Part shown: piece after piece, positions 57,290-64,000 of the stretch
Position numbering within the stretch: position 1 is the first letter of the stretch
Layout: the number at the start of each line of letters is the position of its first letter
Assembly (NCBI RefSeq): GCF_007859315.1
Contig: NZ_VOHA01000005.1
Location: 186,001 to 250,000, forward strand
Origin: Reyranella sp. CPCC 100927
GTDB taxonomy: Bacteria > Pseudomonadota > Alphaproteobacteria > Reyranellales > Reyranellaceae
DNA: 64,000 nt
Direction: 5' to 3'
The notes under the pieces: generated by a model
The model's input: the letters and a program-made list of their open reading frames with translations, nothing else
What the model was told of the DNA's origin: nothing
The model's database searches: none
Translations under genes and position numbers: made by a program

Positions 57290-59545
57290 ATGACAGCTAG
57301 CGTCTCTTTGCCCGCGCGACTTTATCGAGGGTTCGGCCGACTTTTGTCGAGCCGAGCCACTGCCTATGGCCTTGGCGCGCTGGCGATCGTTGCTGGTGCG
57401 CTGACGTACGCTGCGTTGGTGGGAGGGCTGCCACAGCGGTTTGCATCACGACACTTCATCCGCGCACTGTTTGCCGTCGACTTCGCCATCGTCGTTGCCA
57501 TGGCTAGCGTTGTGACCGCGCGGCTATCGCGGTCGTTTGTCGAACGACGTCGCGGTGTTGCCGGCGCTCGTCTCCACCTTCGTTTAGTTCTGTTTTTCGG
57601 CCTCCTTGCTGTCGTGCCGACCTTCGTCGTTGCGATGGTATCGGGATATTGGCTGTCAGTGAGTATCCGAGAGACTCTCAGCACCCCTCTTGAGCAAGGC
57701 CTGGATAGCGCCCAGCAGTTGGTTGAGCCGGTGGTCGCGATCGTCATGACCGACGTCGATGAAGTGTCCAAGGCACTGCAGGCAATTGGTCAGGAGACTC
57801 TGAGCGATCCAGAAAAGGCGATGCAGTTTGTTGCCCGAGCCGCGGCGAACCCAGCGCGCCTGGAGATCACGATCGTCGATGTCGATGGCAAGCTCGTGGC
57901 ATCGTCCTTGGCTCGCGGTCAAGATGACCACGACATTACGCTTCCGCCTCTTGAAGTGCTTCGCAGCGCCGCCAAGATAGCTGGCCCCGTCGTCTCATCG
58001 CGTCCGCCGGATGACACCTACTATATCGTCCTGCACCTATTCAGTGAGGGACGTCTGTTCCTGGTCGCGCGGTACAATATGGAGCCCAAGTTTTGGTATC
58101 ACAGCCAGCGGATTGAACGCGCCCGTAAATTCTACTCTCAAGTTGACGTCAACATTAACGCCATTCAGTTCAGGGGGTTCGCAGTTTACGCCGTGATTGC
58201 GCTTCTGATGCTGCTTGCCGGCGTATGGTTGGCTGTCACGTTCGCCTCGCGTCTGACCGTGCCGATTGCCGGATTGATGTCTGCGGCTGAGAGTGTGCGG
58301 AAAGGTGATTTGTCGGCACGCGTTGCGGAAACACCCACGGACGACGAATTGGGACGGCTGGTGCGCGCTTTCAATCGCATGACCACCCAGATCGACGAAC
58401 AACGTCGTGAATTGATCGACACCAACAATCAGCTGGACGAACGGCGACAGCTGACCGAAGCGATCCTCGCCGGCGTATCGGCAGGTGTCCTCAGTGTCGA
58501 CATGGAGGGTCGAATCGAGCGTGCTAATCGCTCGGCGATCGAGTTGCTGAACATGTCGACCGAAGAGATCGAGGGCCATGCGATCGCTGACATACTGCCC
58601 GAATTGGACAGCCTGCTGGATCAGGTGCGCTCGCGGCCCGACCGGCAGCCGCAGGGGCAGGTCGAGATCGTGCGCGATGGCCAGATGCGGACCCTGCATG
58701 TGCGCATTGCTGCCGAGCAGTCCGGCACGACCTCGCGCGGCTTCGTCGTCACGTTCGACGATGTCAGCGATCTGATGTCGGCGCAGCGCATGGCCGCCTG
58801 GGCTGATGTCGCGCGCCGGATCGCGCACGAGATCAAGAACCCGCTGACGCCGATCCAGCTGTCAGCCGAGCGACTGAAGCGACGTTACCTGCGGCAGATC
58901 GCCGAGGATCCCGAAACTTTCACCACCTGCACTGATACGATCATCCGTCAGGTTGGTGACATCGGCCGCATGGTCGACGAGTTCTCGTCCTTTGCTCGGA
59001 TGCCGCGCGCCACGCTGGCCGACGAGGATCTGAAGGAAATCTGCCAGCAGGCCCTGTTTCTGCAGCGCAACGCCCAACCACAGATCACCTTCGAGTCGAC
59101 TCTGCCGGAGACGGCGCTGCCCTGGCGTGTCGATCGCCGCCAGATCGGCCAGGCGCTGACCAACCTGCTGAAAAACGCCGGTGAGGCGATCGAAGGACGG
59201 GATCCGCCGCCGGACGGCGCCAAATTGCCGCCCGGCAGGATTGCCCTGTCGCTTCAGGAAGACGCGCGTGCGGTGCGGGTTGTCATCGAGGATAACGGAC
59301 GCGGACTGCCCAAGAGCGAGCGCGCTCGCCTGACCGAGCCTTATGTCACCACCCGTACCAAGGGCACCGGATTGGGACTGGCGATCGTCAAGAAGATCAT
59401 GGAGGAGCATGGCGGCCTGCTGATCCTGGAGGATCGGGAGGGTGGCGGGGCCCGCATCTCTCTGGTATTCCATCGCCCGGAGAGGAAAGCCGCATCCGGA
59501 CCGCGCGATACCGCGGCCGCAGTTTCGCCGGCGGCTGGAGACTGA
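57290..59545 (+). CDS. ntrY: Nitrogen regulation sensor kinase NtrY
   Basis: A 751-residue membrane kinase. N-terminal TM segments lie at about 25-45, 60-80 and 100-125, and a periplasmic sensor region at about 125-290 (MTDVDEVSKALQAIGQETLS). A TM near 300-325 is followed by HAMP (ASRLTVPIAGLMSAAESVRKGD) and PAS (about 400-490). HisKA has His513 in RIAHEIKNPLTPIQLS, and the ATPase domain has NLLKNAGEAI and GTGLGLAIVKKI. It partners with NtrX. The signal sensed may be nitrogen or redox. The ATG at 57290 lacks a strong ribosome site. Confidence 0.95.
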   Translation: MTASVSLPARLYRGFGRLLSSRATAYGLGALAIVAGALTYAALVGGLPQRFASRHFIRALFAVDFAIVVAMASVVTARLSRSFVERRRGVAGARLHLRLVLFFGLLAVVPTFVVAMVSGYWLSVSIRETLSTPLEQGLDSAQQLVEPVVAIVMTDVDEVSKALQAIGQETLSDPEKAMQFVARAAANPARLEITIVDVDGKLVASSLARGQDDHDITLPPLEVLRSAAKIAGPVVSSRPPDDTYYIVLHLFSEGRLFLVARYNMEPKFWYHSQRIERARKFYSQVDVNINAIQFRGFAVYAVIALLMLLAGVWLAVTFASRLTVPIAGLMSAAESVRKGDLSARVAETPTDDELGRLVRAFNRMTTQIDEQRRELIDTNNQLDERRQLTEAILAGVSAGVLSVDMEGRIERANRSAIELLNMSTEEIEGHAIADILPELDSLLDQVRSRPDRQPQGQVEIVRDGQMRTLHVRIAAEQSGTTSRGFVVTFDDVSDLMSAQRMAAWADVARRIAHEIKNPLTPIQLSAERLKRRYLRQIAEDPETFTTCTDTIIRQVGDIGRMVDEFSSFARMPRATLADEDLKEICQQALFLQRNAQPQITFESTLPETALPWRVDRRQIGQALTNLLKNAGEAIEGRDPPPDGAKLPPGRIALSLQEDARAVRVVIEDNGRGLPKSERARLTEPYVTTRTKGTGLGLAIVKKIMEEHGGLLILEDREGGGARISLVFHRPERKAASGPRDTAAAVSPAAGD

Positions 59546-59584
59546 GTCGGACGGAGCAATCCGGAAGACCAATAAGACGGGTCC

Positions 59585-60973
59585 ATGGCGCACGATATCC
59601 TGATCGTCGACGATGAACGCGACATCTGCACGCTGATCGCTGGCATCCTGGAGGATGAGGGCTACTCCGCCCGTCGCGCCCATAGCAGTGCGGAGGCGCT
59701 GGAAGCGGTCGGCAACCGTCGCCCGTCCCTGGTCATCCTGGACGTGTGGCTGCAGGGCAGCGATCTCGATGGCGTCGAGGTCCTGAAGGTCATCAAACGG
59801 GATGATCCGCACGTGCCCGTGGTCATGATCAGCGGCCACGGCACCATCGACACGGCAGTCGCCGCCATCAAGGCCGGCGCCTACGACTTCATCGAAAAAC
59901 CGTTCAAGGCTGACCGCCTGCTGCTGGTCGTGCAGCGCGCGATCGAAACTGCCGCGCTGCGCCGCGAGAACGCCATGCTGCTGCGCCGTGCCGGCGGCGA
60001 GGAAACCCTGATCGGCGAATCACCCTCGATCGCGCAATTATCCACAGCCATCGACCGCTTCGCCCCGACCGGTGGCCGGGTACTGATTTCCGGCCCGGCC
60101 GGATCGGGCAAAGAGCTGGTCGCGCGGCTCATGCACCGCAAATCCCGGCGTAGCCAGGGACCGTTCGTCGCGGTCAACTGCGCCGCTCACTCGGAAGACC
60201 GGCTCGAGCTGGAGCTGTTCGGCACCGAAGGCGGCGAGGGCGGTGACGGCCTGCGCGTGTTCGGCGCGTTCGAGCTGGCGCACGGCGGGACATTGCTGCT
60301 GGAGGAGGTCGGTGACCTTCCGGTGAGCACCCAGGCCAAGGTCGTGCGGGTGTTGTTGGAGCAGGCGTTCTTCCGCGACGGCGGCAAGACGCGCGTCGAA
60401 GTCGACGTTCGCGTGATGGCCTCGACGTCGCGCGACCTGCAGGCTGAAATCACCGCCGAGCGGTTCAACGAAGACTTCTTCCACCGCCTCAACGTCGTTC
60501 CCCTCACGGTGCCGTCGCTGTCCGAACATCGCGAGGACATCCCGTCGCTGGCGCGTCATCTGATGGAGCGCGTCGCGGAGGCTGCCGGTCTGACACCGCG
60601 CCCGATCGGCGAGGATGCCATCGCAGCCCTGCAGAGCTACGACTGGCCCGGCAACGTTCGTCAGCTGCGCAACGTCATCGAGCACCTGCTGATCGTGGCG
60701 CCGCAGAATGGCGGCACGCCGTTGCGCGCCGAGCAGCTGCCGGCTGACTTCGGCGATATCTCGCCATCGGTTCTGCGCTGGGAAAAAGGCGGCGAGGTCA
60801 TGCAGTTGCCCTTGCGCGAGGCGCGCGAGGTGTTCGAGCGCGAATACCTGATGGCGCAGGTAACGCGCTTCGGCGGCAACATCTCGCGCACCGCATCGTT
60901 CGTCGGCATGGAGCGCTCGGCGCTGCATCGCAAGCTGAAGTCGTTGGGGGTCGGCAGCGACGAACGGACGTAG
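59585..60973 (+). CDS. ntrX: Response regulator NtrX
   Basis: A 462-residue regulator with a receiver phospho-Asp53 in ILDVWLQGSDLDG. An AAA+ domain has Walker A SGPAGSGKEL. The GAFTGA sigma-54 contact loop found in NtrC is absent: the region reads FGTEGGEGGDGLRV. The Walker B acidic pair is EE (LLLEEVGDL) rather than DE. A Fis-type HTH ends the protein (NISRTASFVGMERSALHRK). Loss of GAFTGA is known for alphaproteobacterial NtrX, so it probably does not activate sigma-54 polymerase in the normal way. Confidence 0.95.
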   Translation: MAHDILIVDDERDICTLIAGILEDEGYSARRAHSSAEALEAVGNRRPSLVILDVWLQGSDLDGVEVLKVIKRDDPHVPVVMISGHGTIDTAVAAIKAGAYDFIEKPFKADRLLLVVQRAIETAALRRENAMLLRRAGGEETLIGESPSIAQLSTAIDRFAPTGGRVLISGPAGSGKELVARLMHRKSRRSQGPFVAVNCAAHSEDRLELELFGTEGGEGGDGLRVFGAFELAHGGTLLLEEVGDLPVSTQAKVVRVLLEQAFFRDGGKTRVEVDVRVMASTSRDLQAEITAERFNEDFFHRLNVVPLTVPSLSEHREDIPSLARHLMERVAEAAGLTPRPIGEDAIAALQSYDWPGNVRQLRNVIEHLLIVAPQNGGTPLRAEQLPADFGDISPSVLRWEKGGEVMQLPLREAREVFEREYLMAQVTRFGGNISRTASFVGMERSALHRKLKSLGVGSDERT

Positions 60974-61051
60974 TCACCCACGCGCGCATCCGGACGACAG
61001 CGCCGGATCTGGGGGCGCTTGGGCGCGCGGTCCGAGAAAGAAGGGGAGAGC

Positions 61052-61912
61052 ATGTCACGCGTGGCCTATGTCAATGGGCGCTATGTGCCCCATCGCGATG
61101 CGCAAGTGCATGTCGAGGATCGCGGCTACCAGTTCGCCGACGCGGTTTACGAAGTGATCGGTGTCGTCGAGGGGCGTTTCCTCGACGAAGAGCCGCATCT
61201 GGATCGGCTCGACCGCTCGTTGAAGGAGCTGCGGATCGCCTGGCCGATCGCCCGTGCGGCGCTGAAGCTGGTGCTGCGCGAGACCGTGCGGCGCAACCGG
61301 GTCCGCAATGGGCTGGTCTATTTCCAGGTGTCCCGTGGTGTCGCCCGCCGCGATTTCGGTTTTCCCAAGCGGGTTCGACCCAGTCTGGTGGTGACGGCCC
61401 GCGCCACGCCACCGGTATCGCCCGATCCGGGTCCGGGCGTTGCCGTGATCACGGTGCCCGATATCCGATGGAAGCGGGTGGACATCAAGACAACGGGCCT
61501 GCTGGGCGGCGCGCTCGGCAAGCAGAAGGCGCGCGAGCAGGGCGCCTATGAAGCCTGGCAGGTCGACGATGCCGGCTTGGTGACGGAAGGCACATCGAGC
61601 AATGCCTGGATCGTCACCGCAGCGGGCGAATTGGTGACACGACCGACCGGGAACGACATCCTGGCCGGCATCACGCGGGAGACCGTCAAGAAGGTCGCGG
61701 CAGACCTGCAGCTCGCCGTCGTCGAGCGACCGTTCTCGGTTGCCGAGGCACAGGCGGCCCGCGAAGCCTTCATGACCAGCGCGACATCGTTCGTGACGGC
61801 GATCGTCAAGATCGACGACAAGACAGTCGGCACCGGTAAGCCTGGCGACGTCGCACGCCGCCTGCGGGTCGAGTATCTCCGGGCCGTGTCGGCAGCGGAG
61901 CCGTTCGCTTGA
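61052..61912 (+). CDS. D-amino acid aminotransferase (class IV PLP enzyme)
   Basis: A 286-residue PLP enzyme. It has YQFADAVYEVI near residue 23, catalytic Lys in VDIKTTGLLGGALGKQKA and the phosphate-binding VTEGTSSNAWIV. It transfers amino groups between D-amino acids (D-alanine, D-glutamate) and keto acids, or acts as a related branched-chain or ADC lyase-type enzyme. GGGGAGAGC precedes the ATG at 61052. The place between ntrX and hfq is conserved in alphaproteobacteria. The next gene overlaps or abuts it. Confidence 0.9.
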   Translation: MSRVAYVNGRYVPHRDAQVHVEDRGYQFADAVYEVIGVVEGRFLDEEPHLDRLDRSLKELRIAWPIARAALKLVLRETVRRNRVRNGLVYFQVSRGVARRDFGFPKRVRPSLVVTARATPPVSPDPGPGVAVITVPDIRWKRVDIKTTGLLGGALGKQKAREQGAYEAWQVDDAGLVTEGTSSNAWIVTAAGELVTRPTGNDILAGITRETVKKVAADLQLAVVERPFSVAEAQAAREAFMTSATSFVTAIVKIDDKTVGTGKPGDVARRLRVEYLRAVSAAEPFA

Positions 61913-61914
61913 CG

Positions 61915-62562
61915 ATGGCGTCACTTCCCACGCCACGCGCCGTTATCTTTGACTGGGACAACACGCTGGTCGACACCTGGGCGGTCATCACCAGCTGCTA
62001 CAATGCCACCTTTGCCCACTTCGGCCTGCCACCATGGACCGAGGTGGATACGCGTGCGCGCGCTCACCAGTCGCTGCGTGACGCCTTCCCGGTGTTGTTC
62101 GGCGATCGCTGGGAGGAGGCGCGCGCCGTGTTCTACCGCACCTTCGATGTCGTGCATCTCGATCGCCTGCGCGCCCGGGAGGGGGCCGAGTTGCTGCTGG
62201 CGACCCTAACGGAGCGCGGCCTTTACCTGGCTGTAGTCAGCAACAAGACCGGGAGCGCTCTGCGTAAGGAGGTGGCGCATCTTGGTTGGGACCGCTTCTT
62301 CGGCAAGGTCGTCGGTGCCACCGATGCGGTACGGGACAAACCGGCGGGCGATCCGGTCGTCATGGCTTTGCAGCCAGCGGCCCTGACACCATCCGAGCAG
62401 GTCTGGTTCGCCGGTGACACGGCGGTCGATCTGGAGTGTGCCCATCGGACCGGATGTCTGCCCGTCCTGGTCCGGGAAGAGGCACCTGAGGCGCACGAGT
62501 TTGTGACATTTCCCCCGCGCGTTCATGTGCGCAACTGCCATGCTCTGTTGGCATTGATATAA
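61915..62562 (+). CDS. HAD-superfamily hydrolase (phosphoglycolate phosphatase-like)
   Basis: A 215-residue protein with motif I VIFDWDNTLVDTW, motif II Ser in LAVVSNKTGSAL, motif III Lys in AVRDKPAGDPV and motif IV WFAGDTAVDLECA. The helical cap lies between motifs I and II. Substrate not defined. It begins 2 bases after the aminotransferase stop; the TTG at 61909 is a possible longer start. Confidence 0.9.
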   Translation: MASLPTPRAVIFDWDNTLVDTWAVITSCYNATFAHFGLPPWTEVDTRARAHQSLRDAFPVLFGDRWEEARAVFYRTFDVVHLDRLRAREGAELLLATLTERGLYLAVVSNKTGSALRKEVAHLGWDRFFGKVVGATDAVRDKPAGDPVVMALQPAALTPSEQVWFAGDTAVDLECAHRTGCLPVLVREEAPEAHEFVTFPPRVHVRNCHALLALI

Positions 62563-62682
62563 GCACGGCCATCCCTATATGATTGTGCAGTGCGGCATGG
62601 AGGTGGACCTCTCACCATGCCCAACGTCGTTGCGCCAAGGATGTGCAGCGGCAAACAAGTAGAAATGAAAAGGGCCCAAAAG

Positions 62683-62940
62683 ATGAGCGAAAAAGCCCAA
62701 AATGTTCAGGACGTCTTCCTGAACCACCTTCGTAAGACCAAGACCCCGGTCACGATCTTCCTGGTCAACGGCGTCAAGCTGCAGGGGATCATCACCTGGT
62801 TCGACAATTTCTCTGTCCTGTTGCGCCGCGACGGCCACTCCCAGCTGGTCTACAAACACGCGATCTCGACCATCATGCCGGTCACGCCGATCTCGTTGTT
62901 CGAAGGCGACAAGCAACAGGCAGCCGCTGTAGAGGCCTGA
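62683..62940 (+). CDS. hfq: RNA chaperone Hfq
   Basis: An 85-residue Sm-like protein. Sm1 includes [22 protein letters not shown] and [15 protein letters not shown]. Sm2 has the signature [10 protein letters not shown] (the KH dipeptide binds uridine at the proximal face). The hexamer anneals small RNAs to mRNAs. The ATG at 62683 gives the typical N-terminus [13 protein letters not shown]; the longer open frame from 62590 is non-coding. It is followed directly by hflX. Confidence 0.97.
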   Translation: MSEKAQNVQDVFLNHLRKTKTPVTIFLVNGVKLQGIITWFDNFSVLLRRDGHSQLVYKHAISTIMPVTPISLFEGDKQQAAAVEA

Positions 62941-64000
62941 TTGGTCGCACAAGACCGTAGCGAGTCCCCGGACATCGGTGCCAACGGAGACGATCGTCTC
63001 CGTCGGATGCGCGCGGCTGAGGACAGACGGCCTGAGCCGACGGCTGCTGCGATCGTGTGTCCGATCCTGCCTGATGCCCGTAGCAGTAGGGCAGCGGAAC
63101 GCGATCCGGCAGCCCGGGTTGCCGAGGCCGTCGGTTTGGCCGAAGCGATCGCGCTCGATGTACGGCTGCGCGAAGGTTTCGTCGTGCGCCAGCCGGCACC
63201 GGCAACCCTCTTGGGTTCCGGTGCCGTCGCGCGCCTGAAGGAAGCGATCGCCGAGCACGACATCGCCGTGGCTGTCGTCGACAGCCGCCTGACCCCGGTG
63301 CAGCAGCGCAACCTTGAACGTGCGTGGCAGTGCAAGGTCATCGACCGTACCGGCCTGATCCTCGAGATCTTCGGCGAGCGGGCACGCACTCACGAGGGCA
63401 CCCTGCAGGTCGAACTGGCGGCGCTGGACTACCAGCGCAGCCGGCTGGTGCGATCATGGACCCACCTTGAACGCCAGCGCGGTGGTTTCGGCTTCCTGGG
63501 CGGTCCTGGTGAATCGCAGCTGGAAATCGACCGCCGCCTGATCGGCGACCGCATTCTGAAGATCAAGCGAGAACTGGAGCAGGTGCGCCGCACACGCGCA
63601 CTGCACCGGGCTGGCCGCAAACGCGGCGCCATCCCGACCGTGGCGTTCGTGGGCTATACCAACGCCGGCAAATCGACGCTGTTCAATCGCATCGCCGGCG
63701 CCGGCGTGCTGGCCCAGGACCTGCTGTTCGCGACGCTGGATCCCACGATGCGGGCGATCCGGCTGCCCAATGGTCAGCGCGCCATCCTGTCCGATACGGT
63801 CGGTTTCATCGCCGACCTGCCCACCACCTTGGTAGCGGCTTTCCGCGCCACGCTGGAAGAAGTGCTCGAAGCCGACTTGATCGTGCATGTGCGTGACGTG
63901 GCCCATCCCGACAGCGAGCAGCAGAAGCACGACGTCGAGGCCGTGCTGGGTCAGCTTGGCCTGGAAGACCGCATGGCGGCCGGCGACGTCATTGAAGCGC
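62941..64000 (+). CDS. hflX: GTPase HflX, partial at right edge
   Basis: 353 codons are present; the C-terminus is beyond the window. The HflX N-terminal domain (IVCPILPDARSS, LLGSGAVARLKEAI, VVDSRLTPVQQRNLERAW) ends in a helical hairpin with LVRSWTHLERQRGGFGFLGG. The G domain follows: G1 GYTNAGKST, G3 DTVGFIADLPTTL. HflX binds ribosomes, splitting or rescuing stalled ones. The frame begins with a TTG directly after the hfq stop (TGATTG); the first ATG is 63007. I take the earlier start, though 63007 is possible. Confidence 0.95.
   Translation, partial: MVAQDRSESPDIGANGDDRLRRMRAAEDRRPEPTAAAIVCPILPDARSSRAAERDPAARVAEAVGLAEAIALDVRLREGFVVRQPAPATLLGSGAVARLKEAIAEHDIAVAVVDSRLTPVQQRNLERAWQCKVIDRTGLILEIFGERARTHEGTLQVELAALDYQRSRLVRSWTHLERQRGGFGFLGGPGESQLEIDRRLIGDRILKIKRELEQVRRTRALHRAGRKRGAIPTVAFVGYTNAGKSTLFNRIAGAGVLAQDLLFATLDPTMRAIRLPNGQRAILSDTVGFIADLPTTLVAAFRATLEEVLEADLIVHVRDVAHPDSEQQKHDVEAVLGQLGLEDRMAAGDVIEA

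Overview
The window is a GC-rich chromosomal segment of an alphaproteobacterium. Three conserved neighbourhoods support this: dusB-ntrB-ntrC-ntrY-ntrX-aminotransferase-HAD-hfq-hflX at the right end; pdhA-pdhB-pdhC-lpdA-lipA-coq10-like-pncC with a lipoyl domain on the E1 beta subunit and a fused ispDF; and trpE-ppiD divergent from tpiA-secG-pyrG, followed by kdsA, eno and ftsB. A Rhodospirillales-like (for example Reyranella-like) host is my best guess, but nothing here is diagnostic. No rRNA, tRNA, CRISPR array or complete insertion sequence was seen, and no gene-free stretch exceeds about 300 bases.

Layout. 1-2.7 kb: the tail of a cytochrome P460-like gene, a small membrane protein, and an FCD-type GntR regulator divergent from an FAD oxidoreductase with a shared palindromic operator. 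2.7-6.9 kb: the four-gene ABC set normally found with PQQ-dependent alcohol dehydrogenases, here without the dehydrogenase. 7-11.6 kb: an aldo/keto reductase, a class III nucleotide cyclase, and a YgiC/YgiB/DUF350 operon. 11.9-17.7 kb: an enoyl-CoA hydratase, then a capsule-type export operon with a TPR-permease fusion that sits where trpGDC often follows trpE. 17.8-32.2 kb: the trpE-ppiD / tpiA-secG-pyrG-kdsA-eno backbone, interrupted by two secreted proteins of unknown function, a Phd/PIN toxin-antitoxin pair and a three-gene nitrile hydratase/thiocyanate hydrolase-like operon. 32.4-41.8 kb: accessory genes around ftsB, namely an Hsp31-type DJ-1 protein with a LuxR-type regulator, a His-tailed cupin, a SnoaL-like protein, a DUF3987-like ATPase with a repeat-derived tail, and an iron-type ABC importer. 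42-50.9 kb: the pyruvate dehydrogenase operon, lipoate synthase and neighbours. 50.9-64 kb: a glutathione transferase, a HAD protein, ispDF and the nitrogen-regulation block, ending inside hflX.

Central metabolism is well represented: tpiA and eno for glycolysis; pdhABC-lpdA with lipA, which makes its cofactor; pyrG for CTP and kdsA for Kdo. NtrBC and NtrYX give nitrogen control, and Hfq adds post-transcriptional control. The accessory blocks are separated by many nested palindromic elements of three sequence families. Two of these lie inside reading frames: one in the linker of the PDH E2 protein, the others forming the C-terminus of the DUF3987-like protein.
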